Origin: Urbifossiella sp043733485
Lineage (GTDB): Bacteria; Planctomycetota; Planctomycetia; Gemmatales; Gemmataceae
NCBI GenBank assembly: GCA_043733485.1
Contig: JAYTGN010000067.1
Location: 1-17,594 of the forward strand
DNA length: 17,594 nt
Reading direction: 5' to 3'
The position numbers were made by a program, and so were the translations under genes. The notes under the pieces were generated by a model, which worked only from the letters and a program-made list of their open reading frames with translations, searched no databases and was not told the DNA's origin. Shown here piece after piece: positions 1-6,827 of this stretch (positions within the stretch are counted from its first letter, which is position 1; every line of letters starts with the position of its first letter).

Positions 1-56
1 CCGTGCTTCCAGCCGGTGTTGCAACTCCTACACCGGCTGGAAGCACGGTGCCACCC
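1..56. repeat. Palindromic repeat inside a coding region (left arm cut by window edge)
   Basis: Bases 30-56 form one arm and bases 1-19 the visible part of the other; the arms are perfectly complementary over those 19 bases with a 10-base loop (20-29). The arm ends in GGTGCCACCC. It is the same element as at 11466-11529, with the same loop length. It is read in frame by the BY-kinase-like gene (residues about 1-18). Confidence 0.85.
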
Positions 57-797
57 GAAAAGCCTCCCGTCGTCGAACGCACCTTCCCGCGACTCGCCAC
101 GCCCAAGTATCTGTCGGTGACGTTCCACGATCTGACGGGTCGCAAACGCAACGAGATCGATCGCGAAGGTCCGGACGCGGGGCTCGTCGCGCTGCACTTG
201 CCAGACCATCCGATTAGCGGCGAGTACCGCACGCTAAGAGATGAAGTTCGCGCTCAGCTTCCCGAGCCGATTCCCCGCGTACTCTGGTTCACGGCCGCGG
301 CGGGTGAAGCCGGCACGACATCCGTTTTGTTGAACCTCGCGATCACGCTTGCGAAGGAATCCGCCCCACGGGTTCTGGTCGTCGATGCGAACTCGGATCG
401 CGCTTCGATCGCGGACAAGTTCGCGCTGGCGAAGTCGGCACCGGGCTTGGCCGAGGTGCTGGCGCAGAAGATTCCGCTGGCGTGGGCCGTGCAGGCCTCG
501 ACGATGCCGAACCTTCAGATTCTCCCGGCGGGCGTGGCGATGGCCGCGACCGGTGCCACGATCGGCCAGGATTTGCCGAAGCTGATCGAACAACTGCGGC
601 AGTGGTACGACTGGGTGCTGATCGATAGCGGCGTCTGGGGTGCCATGCCGGAGCGCGATGCGGTCTGCAGCACGGCCGACGCGATCTATCTGGTGTCGCG
701 GGAGTCGGACGTGGAACGCTCGGAGTTCTCGGGCCTCCGCGGCTGGGTGAAGGAACTCGGCGGCCTGCTGCGAGGCTACGTGGCGACGAAGGTGTAA
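1..797 (+). CDS. CpsD/BY-kinase-like P-loop ATPase, 5' end missing
   Basis: The gene runs in from the left edge; the reading frame is open from base 3, so the true start lies upstream. The visible 264 residues match the cytoplasmic domain of bacterial tyrosine kinases and chain-length regulators of polysaccharide export (CpsD/CapB/Wzc type). A YRTLR stretch (about residue 75) precedes the P-loop, a Walker A'-like VLVVDAN follows (125-130), then a PGLAEVL segment, an ILPAG segment (173-177), and a Walker B-like WVLIDSG (204-210). The Walker A region reads GEAGTTS at 101-107; aligned with the family's GEGKS/T the lysine is replaced by threonine, so ATPase or kinase activity is doubtful. There is no C-terminal tyrosine cluster. 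The first 18 visible residues are encoded by an inserted palindromic repeat. The role is probably in exopolysaccharide assembly; family membership is fairly sure, activity is not. Confidence 0.8.
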   Translation, partial: VLPAGVATPTPAGSTVPPEKPPVVERTFPRLATPKYLSVTFHDLTGRKRNEIDREGPDAGLVALHLPDHPISGEYRTLRDEVRAQLPEPIPRVLWFTAAAGEAGTTSVLLNLAITLAKESAPRVLVVDANSDRASIADKFALAKSAPGLAEVLAQKIPLAWAVQASTMPNLQILPAGVAMAATGATIGQDLPKLIEQLRQWYDWVLIDSGVWGAMPERDAVCSTADAIYLVSRESDVERSEFSGLRGWVKELGGLLRGYVATKV

Positions 798-807
798 CTG
801 CGAGTTT

Positions 808-869
808 TTGGTGGCACAGGCATTCTTGCCTGTGTGTATCTGCACAGGCAAGAATGCCTGTGCCACCAA
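808..869. repeat. 27-bp perfect inverted repeat (hairpin element)
   Basis: The arms at 808-834 and 843-869 are exact reverse complements with an 8-base loop. Each arm can itself fold, since CACAGGCA and TGCCTGTG face each other across TTCT. It fills the space between two convergent genes (stops at 797 and 871), so it could end transcription in both directions. There is no T-tract typical of an intrinsic terminator. It starts with GTGGCAC, the head shared by the other repeats here. Confidence 0.9.
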
Positions 870-870
870 T

Positions 871-1137
871 TCATTCTTTCCCCATGAGTTCCTTCACGAG
901 GTTCGCCACGAGTTCGGGCTTGCGTTCCTTCAACAGGTGATCGATTCGCGCGGCGGGCACGCCGAGTTTCTCCATGCACGAAGACGCCGTGATCCAGAGC
1001 TTGTCCCGCTTCTTCCCTTCGGCCAGGTACAAATCCGCCACCAGTTCCGAGAGCCGTTCCAGCGAGATCTGATCGATGTTCTCGTAGTACCGCTTGATGA
1101 TCTTCTGCTGGTTGTTCGTGAAGTCTTGCATGCCCAT
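871..1137 (-). CDS. Small helical protein of unknown function
   Basis: The product is 88 residues, charged and without cysteine clusters, signal peptide or membrane segment. It reads as a mostly alpha-helical protein, with an NNQQKIIKRYYEN segment near the N-terminus and a lysine-rich C-terminus (LLKERKPELVANL). I recall similar short proteins in planctomycete genomes, but no function is known to me. The start at 1137 is chosen because GGAGG lies 7 bases upstream (complement of 1145-1149). It is transcribed divergently from dtd, with 59 bases between the two start codons, so the promoters must share that gap. The stop codon directly abuts the hairpin repeat 808-869. Confidence 0.75.
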   Translation of the reverse strand: MGMQDFTNNQQKIIKRYYENIDQISLERLSELVADLYLAEGKKRDKLWITASSCMEKLGVPAARIDHLLKERKPELVANLVKELMGKE

Positions 1138-1144
1138 GAGTTGG

Positions 1145-1149
1145 CCTCC
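1145..1149 (-). promoter_or_regulatory. Shine-Dalgarno GGAGG for the 88-aa gene
   Basis: Read on the minus strand this is GGAGG, 7 bases before the ATG at 1137. It favours that ATG over the second in-frame ATG two codons later. Confidence 0.6.
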
Positions 1150-1196
1150 GTGATCGAGTCGACGCGAGCGGCTCCGCGATACGCTACTATATCACG

Positions 1197-1640
1197 ATGC
1201 GTGCCGTCCTCCAGCGAGTTCGTCGAGCGAAAGTGACCGTTCGAGACGAGACCACCGGCGAAATCGGTATCGGCTGGCTCGTCCTCCTCGGCATCGCCCC
1301 GAACGACTCCAAAAAAGAAATCGACTGGCTCGCCGAGAAGGTCGCCCACCTGCGCGCGTTCGCGGACGACGCCGGCAAGATGAACCTTTCGGTGCAAGAT
1401 GTGAACGGCTCGGTCTTGGTCGTGAGCCAGTTCACACTCTACGGCGACTGCTCGAAGGGACGGCGACCGAGTTTCACGTCCGCGGCCACGCCCCAGGTCG
1501 CGGAGCCGATTTACGAAGCGTTCGTGAACGCTCTCAAGGCACTCGGAGTTCCGGTCGCCACGGGTCGGTTCGGGGCCGACATGCAGGTCGAACTCGCCAA
1601 CGACGGCCCGGTGACCTTCGTCCTGGATTCCAAGGAATAG
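1197..1640 (+). CDS. dtd: D-aminoacyl-tRNA deacylase
   Basis: This is a 147-residue protein of the usual Dtd length. It hydrolyses the ester between D-amino acids (D-Tyr and others) and tRNA in the cytoplasm, protecting translation from D-amino acids. The N-terminus MRAVLQRV is typical. The two active-site motifs are visible: SQFTLYGDCSKGRRPSF (about 82-98) and the cross-subunit NDGPVTF near residues 135-141. The family is a homodimer. The ATG at 1197 is preceded by an AT-rich patch (1185-1195) and no Shine-Dalgarno sequence, so the message may have a very short leader or none. It is divergent from the 88-aa gene and upstream of the liv operon, which has its own promoter. Confidence 0.95.
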   Translation: MRAVLQRVRRAKVTVRDETTGEIGIGWLVLLGIAPNDSKKEIDWLAEKVAHLRAFADDAGKMNLSVQDVNGSVLVVSQFTLYGDCSKGRRPSFTSAATPQVAEPIYEAFVNALKALGVPVATGRFGADMQVELANDGPVTFVLDSKE

Positions 1641-1665
1641 CCCGTGTCGCGCGGAATCAATATCG

Positions 1666-1694
1666 TTGACGCCACGGAGCGTGTGGCCTACCAT
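1666..1694 (+). promoter_or_regulatory. Predicted sigma-70-type promoter of the liv operon
   Basis: TTGACG (1666-1671) and TACCAT (1689-1694) are separated by exactly 17 bases. The start of transcription would be near 1701, leaving a leader of about 33 bases before the GTG start at 1734. GAGGG at 1722-1726 lies 7 bases before that start. The spacing and the T-A-...-T form of the -10 box match the promoter at 8918-8946. Confidence 0.55.
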
Positions 1695-1733
1695 CGCATC
1701 TGACTTCGCTCATGACATCTCGAGGGTTCCACC

Positions 1734-2960
1734 GTGGATCGTCGTCGTTTCATCAACATTGCGGCCAGCGGGTCGGCACTCGCGGTTCTCGCCAGTGGTT
1801 GCGGGTCGAAGTCCGGAGGAGAAGGCGAGTCGATCAAACTCGTCTCCAGCATGCCGCGCACCGGTTCCGCGAAGGGCCAGACCGACACGATCGTGAACGG
1901 CATTCGCATGGCCATCGACGAGTACGGCGGCAAGATCGGCAACTTCAAGATCGAGTACCTCGATGCCGACGACGCCACGGCCGGTAGCGGGTCTTGGACT
2001 GCCGAACTGGAATCGAAGAACGCCCGCGAGGCGATCGCGGATACAGACGTGATGGCGTACATCGGGCCGTACAATTCGGGGGCCGCGAAGGTTTCGATGC
2101 CGCTGCTCAACGAAGCGGGCCTGCTTCAAGTTTCTCCCGCCGTCACGTGGACGGGTCTGACCAAGAAGGTGGAGGGCGGCAACGCCAGCGAGCCCGGTAT
2201 CTACCGGCCGTCGAAGCGGGTCACGTTCGGTCGCGTTTGTCCTGCTGACGATACCCAGGGGCCGCTCGCCGCGGACTTCGCCAAGGACGTACTCAAGGTG
2301 AAAACGGTCTACATTCTGGACGACAAGGAACTGTACGGTCAGGGCGTGGCGGGGCTCTTCAAGCGCCGTTGCACGGAACTCGGCATCGAGGTTCTCAAAC
2401 ACGAGAGCATCAACGTTGGCAATAACGAGTTCAAATCGTTGATGACGCAGATCAAGGGGAAGAACCCGGACCTCATTTACTTCGGCGGTACGACTCAGAG
2501 CAAGGGCGGCCAGATCGCCAAGGACATGAAGAACGCGGGCCTCACGTGCCCGCTGCTGGTTCCGGACGGCTGCTACGAACTCGCGTTCATCACGTCGGCC
2601 GGCGAAGACAACCTCAAGAACTGCTACGTCACGATGGGCGGGATCGATACGGCTTCGCTCAAGGAGGGGCCGGGTGCCGAGTTCGTGAAGAAGTACAAGG
2701 AGAAGTTCAAGACCGCCCCGGAAGCGTACGCCGTCTACGGTTACGAGGCCGCGAAGGTGGTACTCGAAGCGATCAAGAAGGTCGGCAAGAAGGACCGCGA
2801 GGCGATCTTGAAGGCGACGCTCGAAACGAAGGACTTCGACAAGGGCGCTCTCGGCAAGTGGGGGTTCGACGAGAACGGAGACACCACGCTCCAACAACTG
2901 ACCATCAGCAAGATCGCGGGCGGAAAGTTTGAAGTGGTCAAGACCATCGAAAAGAAGTGA
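1734..2960 (+). CDS. Branched-chain amino-acid type ABC transporter substrate-binding lipoprotein
   Basis: A 408-residue extracytoplasmic solute-binding protein of the Peripla_BP_6 (LivJ/LivK-like) family, the ligand-capture part of the importer encoded downstream. The N-terminus has a twin-arginine-like RRRFI (3-7), a short hydrophobic stretch and a lipobox-like LASGC with Cys23, so it is probably a Tat-exported lipoprotein. The mature part shows family features: IRMAIDEYGGKIG (52-64), an AYIGPYNSG loop near 105-113, YILDDKELYGQG near 193-204, and AVYGYEAAKV near the C-terminus. GTG is used as start, supported by GAGGG 7 bases upstream and by the signal sequence beginning immediately. The ligand could be leucine, isoleucine or valine, but such proteins also bind other amino acids, amides or urea, so the substrate is open. 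Confidence 0.9.
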   Translation: MDRRRFINIAASGSALAVLASGCGSKSGGEGESIKLVSSMPRTGSAKGQTDTIVNGIRMAIDEYGGKIGNFKIEYLDADDATAGSGSWTAELESKNAREAIADTDVMAYIGPYNSGAAKVSMPLLNEAGLLQVSPAVTWTGLTKKVEGGNASEPGIYRPSKRVTFGRVCPADDTQGPLAADFAKDVLKVKTVYILDDKELYGQGVAGLFKRRCTELGIEVLKHESINVGNNEFKSLMTQIKGKNPDLIYFGGTTQSKGGQIAKDMKNAGLTCPLLVPDGCYELAFITSAGEDNLKNCYVTMGGIDTASLKEGPGAEFVKKYKEKFKTAPEAYAVYGYEAAKVVLEAIKKVGKKDREAILKATLETKDFDKGALGKWGFDENGDTTLQQLTISKIAGGKFEVVKTIEKK

Positions 2961-2966
2961 TGAGCT

Positions 2967-3062
2967 GGGTGGCACCGGTTTCCAGCCGGTGGGTGGCACC
3001 GGTTTCCAGCCGGTGGGTGGCACCGGTTTCCAGCCGGTGGGTGGCACCGGCTTCCAGCCGGT
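2967..3062 (+). repeat. Four tandem 24-bp repeats between the binding-protein gene and livH
   Basis: There are four contiguous 24-base units (2967-2990, 2991-3014, 3015-3038, 3039-3062); the last differs by one base (C for T in GGTTTCC). Each unit contains CACCGG and CCGGTG facing each other over a 7-base loop, so each RNA copy can form a small hairpin. The unit length is a multiple of three and carries no stop in any of the six frames. It shares the GGTGGCACC head with repeats at 1-56 and 11466-11529. It sits in the only long gap (126 bases) of the liv operon. Confidence 0.95.
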
Positions 3063-3086
3063 GCGGGTCGCGGAACCACGAACTCT

Positions 3087-4034
3087 ATGACCGACTTCTG
3101 GCAATTCGTGATGATCGGGCTCGTCACCGGGTCGCTCTACGCTCTCATCGCCCTCGGCTACACGATGGTCTACGGGATCATCGAACTGATCAACTTCGCG
3201 CACGGCGACCTGTTCATGCTCGGGTCGTTCTTCGCGCTTCAACTTGCAATATGGCTCGGGGCCGTTGCCGTGCCCGGCTCGGGGCTTCCCTTCGAACCAC
3301 CGACGATGCTCGCCTCGATTCTGACGATCGGCGTCATGCTCGTGGCGGCTCCCGTCTTCTGTGCCGCGCTGAATGTCGCTATCGACCGGGCCATCTACAA
3401 GCCGGTTCGCAGCGCTCCGAAGCTCGCGGCCATCGTCTCCGCCATCGGGGTCTCATTCGTGCTCATGAACGTCGGCGTCTTCTGGTTCGGCTCCGTCGAT
3501 CTGGACTTCCCCAACCTCGTCGGTTCCAAGAATCTCCTCGCCGAGACCGGCCTCAAACTCACGCTCACTTACAAGGACCTGATGGTGGTCGGCGTCACGG
3601 TGCCGACCATGATCGCCCTGACGATCTTCGTGAAGTACAGCACGCTCGGAAAAGCAATGCGGGCGGCGGCACAAGACCCGACCGCGGCCCAACTCATGGG
3701 CATCAACGTCGATCGCGTCATCTCCGCGACCTTCGCCATCGGCGGTGCTCTCGCCGGTGTCGCAAGCGTGGTCTACGGGCTCTACTTCAACACCGTCGGC
3801 TACCAGATGGGCTTTCAAAACGGCGTCTACGCCTTCACCGCGGCCGTGCTCGGCGGCATCGGCAACATCCCCGGCGCGGTCCTCGGCGGAATCCTGATCG
3901 GCCTCATCCGCTCGCTCGGCAGCGCTTATGTGGGCGAAGTCTGGAGCGAAGCGCTGATCTTCGCGATCCTCATCGTGATTCTGATCTTCCGCCCGACCGG
4001 CCTGCTCGGCTCCCGAACGCGGGAGAAAGTATGA
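3087..4034 (+). CDS. livH: Branched-chain amino-acid ABC transporter permease LivH
   Basis: A 315-residue polytopic inner-membrane permease of the BPD_transp_2 family, one half of the membrane channel of the importer. The N-terminus is diagnostic: GLVTGSLYALIALGYTMVYG (residues 11-30), followed by IELINFAHGD. The cytoplasmic loop that contacts the ATPases is visible as GKAMRAAAQDPTAAQLMGI (about 190-208). The C-terminal half has the GGIGNIPGAVLGGILIG helix and ends in FRPTGLLG, as is usual. There is no strong Shine-Dalgarno sequence before the ATG. The stop codon overlaps the livM start (ATGA, 4031-4034), showing translational coupling. Confidence 0.95.
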   Translation: MTDFWQFVMIGLVTGSLYALIALGYTMVYGIIELINFAHGDLFMLGSFFALQLAIWLGAVAVPGSGLPFEPPTMLASILTIGVMLVAAPVFCAALNVAIDRAIYKPVRSAPKLAAIVSAIGVSFVLMNVGVFWFGSVDLDFPNLVGSKNLLAETGLKLTLTYKDLMVVGVTVPTMIALTIFVKYSTLGKAMRAAAQDPTAAQLMGINVDRVISATFAIGGALAGVASVVYGLYFNTVGYQMGFQNGVYAFTAAVLGGIGNIPGAVLGGILIGLIRSLGSAYVGEVWSEALIFAILIVILIFRPTGLLGSRTREKV

Positions 4035-5122
4035 GCCCTCGCAAACTACTCGCTTACTGGCCGGCGGTCGCGCTCGTGGCCTTCGCGATCCTCCCGTTCA
4101 TTCCGGGGAAGCAGGCCTCGCTCTACGCCCAGAACTTCGTGCCGCTCTTCGTTTACGCAATACTGGCACTCGGGCTCAATGTCGTCGTCGGTTCCACCGG
4201 CTTGTTCCACCTCGGGATTGCCGCGTTCTTCGGAATCGGAGCCTATGTCATCGGTATCCTGACCGTGCCGCAGTTCCCGTTTCAACTCAGCTTCCTGGTC
4301 GCTGCGATCGCCTCCGTGCTGGCCGCGTCCGTCGCCGGGATGGTGACGACGGCACCGACGCTCCGCCTTCGCGGCGACTACCTCGCGCTGGTCACGATGG
4401 GGTTCGGGCTCATTGCCGTGTTCGTGATTCGGAATCTGGAGAACATCACGGAGGGGACGAAGGGTTTGAACCCGGTGAGCCCGCACCTGTTGCCGGGGAT
4501 GGAAGATCCGAACCTCGCCGAGTACAAGCAGCAACCGACGTGGGGCATCTCCTGGCGGCGCTACCCGTACTTCTACTTTCTCTGCCTCGCGTTCCTCGCT
4601 TCGACTTATCTGCTGCTCGGCGTTCTGGAGCGATCACGGCTTGGGCGGGCCTGGGTGGCGTTGCGGGAAGACGAACTCGCCGCCTCGTGCATGGGGCTGA
4701 ACCCGGCGCGGCTGAAGCTCTCCGCCATCGCCATCGGAGCGGGAATCGCCGGGCTTGCGGGGGCACTGTATGCCGTCTCGCAGAGTACGACGGCGGACCC
4801 GCGCGCCTACGACTTCAACCGCTCGATGATTACGCTTTGCTGCATCATTCTCGGCGGACTCGGCAACCGCCCCGGCGTCCTGCTCGGCGTCCTGCTCCTC
4901 ATCGGCTTCGATCAAGTGCTCACACCCAAGCTCGACGCCTGGGTGCAAGACCCCGATGTGCTTCGGCAGTTCCCCGAGTTCATGCGCGGGAAGGAATACA
5001 CCAAGCTCAGCATGTGGAAGCTCGGCATCTTCGGCGTGGTGCTGATCGTCATGATGCGGTTCCGCCCCGCCGGGCTGCTTCCCGAGAAGCGGCACCTCCA
5101 CGAGATGAGCCCAGGCAAGTAA
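4031..5122 (+). CDS. livM: Branched-chain amino-acid ABC transporter permease LivM
   Basis: A 363-residue polytopic permease, partner of LivH in the importer. The start is the ATG of the ATGA overlap with livH, with GGGAG 5 bases upstream (4021-4025). The frame is open far upstream, but that part lies out of frame over livH and the repeats and is not protein-like. Family marks are ALGLNVVVGSTGLFHLGIAA (about 46-65), FGIGAY just after, TLRLRGDYLALVTMGFG, the ATPase-contact loop SRLGRAWVALREDELAASC, and the C-terminal GGLGNRPG segment and FRPAGLLPEKR. A hydrophilic loop of about 40 residues after NITEGTKGL contains the usual conserved motif of the family. Confidence 0.95.
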   Translation: MSPRKLLAYWPAVALVAFAILPFIPGKQASLYAQNFVPLFVYAILALGLNVVVGSTGLFHLGIAAFFGIGAYVIGILTVPQFPFQLSFLVAAIASVLAASVAGMVTTAPTLRLRGDYLALVTMGFGLIAVFVIRNLENITEGTKGLNPVSPHLLPGMEDPNLAEYKQQPTWGISWRRYPYFYFLCLAFLASTYLLLGVLERSRLGRAWVALREDELAASCMGLNPARLKLSAIAIGAGIAGLAGALYAVSQSTTADPRAYDFNRSMITLCCIILGGLGNRPGVLLGVLLLIGFDQVLTPKLDAWVQDPDVLRQFPEFMRGKEYTKLSMWKLGIFGVVLIVMMRFRPAGLLPEKRHLHEMSPGK

Positions 5123-5124
5123 CC

Positions 5125-6096
5125 ATGGCGCTGCTCACCATCGAAAACCTGACGATGCGGTTCGGCGGCATCACCGCCGTCAATCGCGTGAACCTCGCAG
5201 TGAACGAGGGCGAAATCCTTTCCGTGATCGGGCCCAACGGTGCTGGCAAGACGACGGTATTCAACGTCATCACGGGAATTTACGAGCCGAGCGAAGGGCA
5301 AATCCAGTTTCAGCAACGTCGCCTCGAACTGCCGCTGAGTGCGAAGCCGATCGCGTTCGCGCTGATCGTGGGATGCCTGACCGGGTTGCTGGTGTTGCTG
5401 CTCGCGGTGAACGTGGACAAGCTCTGGAAGCACGCGGTCCGCGACTTCACCGAGGAAGAATTCACGACTCGCAAGATGCTCGCCGCTGGATCCGACTACA
5501 TCGGTGAGCGCTCCACCACGGCCCTCGTCGGCTTCGCCATCGGCTTCGCCATCGGAGTCGCGGGAACGCTCGTCTCGTGGCAGAGAGCGCGGCGTTCGCC
5601 CGACGTCATCACGCGGCAAGGCATCGCCCGCACCTTCCAGAACATCCGCCTGTTTCAAGCCATGACCGTGCTCGAAAACGTGCTCGTCGGAATGAGCCGT
5701 GCGAAGGACCGTTCCACGAAGAAGGCGGGTGAACTGCTCGCGTTCGTCGGGCTCGTCGGCAAGCACAACGAACTCGCCAAGAACCTTGCCTACGGCGACC
5801 AGCGGCGACTCGAAATCGCCCGAGCGCTCGCCACCGAACCCAAGTTGCTATTGCTCGACGAGCCCGCGGCCGGGATGAACCCGATCGAAACCGGCGGGCT
5901 CATGGAACTGATCCGCAAGATTCGCGACCGCGGCATCACGGTGCTGCTCATCGAGCACCACATGTACCTTGTGATGGGCATCTCGGACCGCGTGGCCGTG
6001 CTCGATTATGGGGTGAAGATCGCGGAGGGAACGCCGGCCGAGGTGAGCCGCGATCCGAAGGTGATCGAGGCCTACCTCGGGAAGGAGGAGGCGTGA
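5125..6096 (+). CDS. livG: LivG-type ABC ATPase with inserted two-helix membrane segment
   Basis: A 323-residue ATPase of the importer; ordinary LivG proteins are about 255. Seen in order: Walker A GPNGAGKTT (36-44), Q-loop region RTFQNIRLF (169-177), signature LAYGDQRRLEIARAL (221-235), Walker B LLLLDEP (241-247), H-loop IEHHM (276-280) and the end GISDRVAVLDYG. The signature has D where LivG usually has Q in YGQQ. Between residues about 66 and 158 lies extra sequence with two strongly hydrophobic stretches (about 75-95 and 131-151) joined by a charged 35-residue segment. This is foreign to the LivG fold and could pin the ATPase to the membrane. The segment after NVLVGM is in turn about 20 residues shorter than in E. 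coli LivG. The ATG is 2 bases after the livM stop. Confidence 0.93.
   Translation: MALLTIENLTMRFGGITAVNRVNLAVNEGEILSVIGPNGAGKTTVFNVITGIYEPSEGQIQFQQRRLELPLSAKPIAFALIVGCLTGLLVLLLAVNVDKLWKHAVRDFTEEEFTTRKMLAAGSDYIGERSTTALVGFAIGFAIGVAGTLVSWQRARRSPDVITRQGIARTFQNIRLFQAMTVLENVLVGMSRAKDRSTKKAGELLAFVGLVGKHNELAKNLAYGDQRRLEIARALATEPKLLLLDEPAAGMNPIETGGLMELIRKIRDRGITVLLIEHHMYLVMGISDRVAVLDYGVKIAEGTPAEVSRDPKVIEAYLGKEEA
6083..6088 (+). promoter_or_regulatory. Shine-Dalgarno AGGAGG deciding the livF start
   Basis: AGGAGG lies 7 bases before ATG 6096 and only 4 before GTG 6093. The spacing favours the ATG, which overlaps the livG stop by one base (TGATG). Confidence 0.6.
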
Positions 6097-6818
6097 TGCC
6101 GCCGCTTCTCGACGTTCGCGATTTGGAAGCGGGGTACGGCGCGATCAACGTGCTGCACCGCATTTCGCTCACCGTGGAGCCCGGTGAGATCGTCGCCATG
6201 ATCGGCGCGAACGGCGCGGGCAAGACCACGACGCTCATGTGCCTGTCCGGCATCGTGAAGGCCCGGGCCGGTTCGATCGCCTTCGCGGGCCAGGATCTCG
6301 TCTCAGGTCGCGTTCCCGCTCATCAGGTAGTTCGCCTGGGGCTTGCGCAGTCGCCGGAGGGCCGCAAGATTTTCCCGCGGCTCACCGTACTCGAGAACCT
6401 CCAGATGGGGGCGTACACGCGCTCCGATTCGGGCGGCATCGCCGACGACATCGAGAAGTCGTTCAAAATGTTCCCCATCCTGCGCGAACGGCAGAGCCAA
6501 GCCGGTGGCTTACTCTCTGGAGGGCAGCAACAGATGCTCGCCATCGCCCGGGCACTCATGGCCCGACCGAAGCTGCTGCTGTTGGATGAACCCTCGCTCG
6601 GGCTCGCGCCGCAGATCGTGGTTCAAATCTTCGACGTGATCAAGGAACTGAATCGTCAGGGCGTTTCGGTGCTGCTCGTGGAGCAGAACGCCCGCATGGC
6701 TCTGAAGGTGGCCCACCGGGGGTACGTGCTCGAAACGGGCCGCATCACGTTCACCGACAAGGCCGATGTGCTTCTGCACGACCCGCGCATTCGGGCCGCG
6801 TACTTAGGCGAAGCGTGA
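6096..6818 (+). CDS. livF: Branched-chain amino-acid ABC transporter ATPase LivF
   Basis: A 240-residue cytoplasmic ATPase, the second nucleotide-binding subunit of the importer and partner of LivG. Seen: LEAGYGAINVLHRISL, Walker A GANGAGKTT (38-46), the family segment LAQSPEGRKIFPRLTVLENL, signature LSGGQQQMLAIARAL, Walker B LLLLDEPSLGLAP, and LLVEQNA, where LivF proteins normally carry Q in place of the H-loop histidine. It ends in RAAYLGEA as usual. An in-frame GTG directly precedes the ATG; the ATG is preferred from ribosome-site spacing. It is the last gene of the liv operon, and the convergent membrane-protein gene ends 9 bases further on, with no visible terminator between. Confidence 0.95.
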   Translation: MPPLLDVRDLEAGYGAINVLHRISLTVEPGEIVAMIGANGAGKTTTLMCLSGIVKARAGSIAFAGQDLVSGRVPAHQVVRLGLAQSPEGRKIFPRLTVLENLQMGAYTRSDSGGIADDIEKSFKMFPILRERQSQAGGLLSGGQQQMLAIARALMARPKLLLLDEPSLGLAPQIVVQIFDVIKELNRQGVSVLLVEQNARMALKVAHRGYVLETGRITFTDKADVLLHDPRIRAAYLGEA

Positions 6819-6827
6819 CGCCCGCTC

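Noticed and set aside
1185..1195. AT-rich patch before dtd as a -10 box
   Set aside because: No -35 box at suitable spacing; too weak to list as a promoter on either strand.
1710..3242. 510-residue minus-strand open frame
   Set aside because: It is antisense to the binding-protein gene and runs through the 24-base repeats; it has no family features, and the plus-strand gene is certain.
2957..4030. Long open frame upstream of and in frame with livM
   Set aside because: It overlaps livH out of frame, starts with repeat-encoded residues and is arginine-rich shadow sequence; livM starts at the ATGA overlap at 4031.
4540..5124. Upstream extension of the livG frame
   Set aside because: It lies out of frame over livM; the LivG family N-terminus begins exactly at ATG 5125.
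6819..6827. Terminator between livF and the convergent membrane-protein gene
   Set aside because: Only 9 bases separate the stops and no stem-loop with a T-run is visible.
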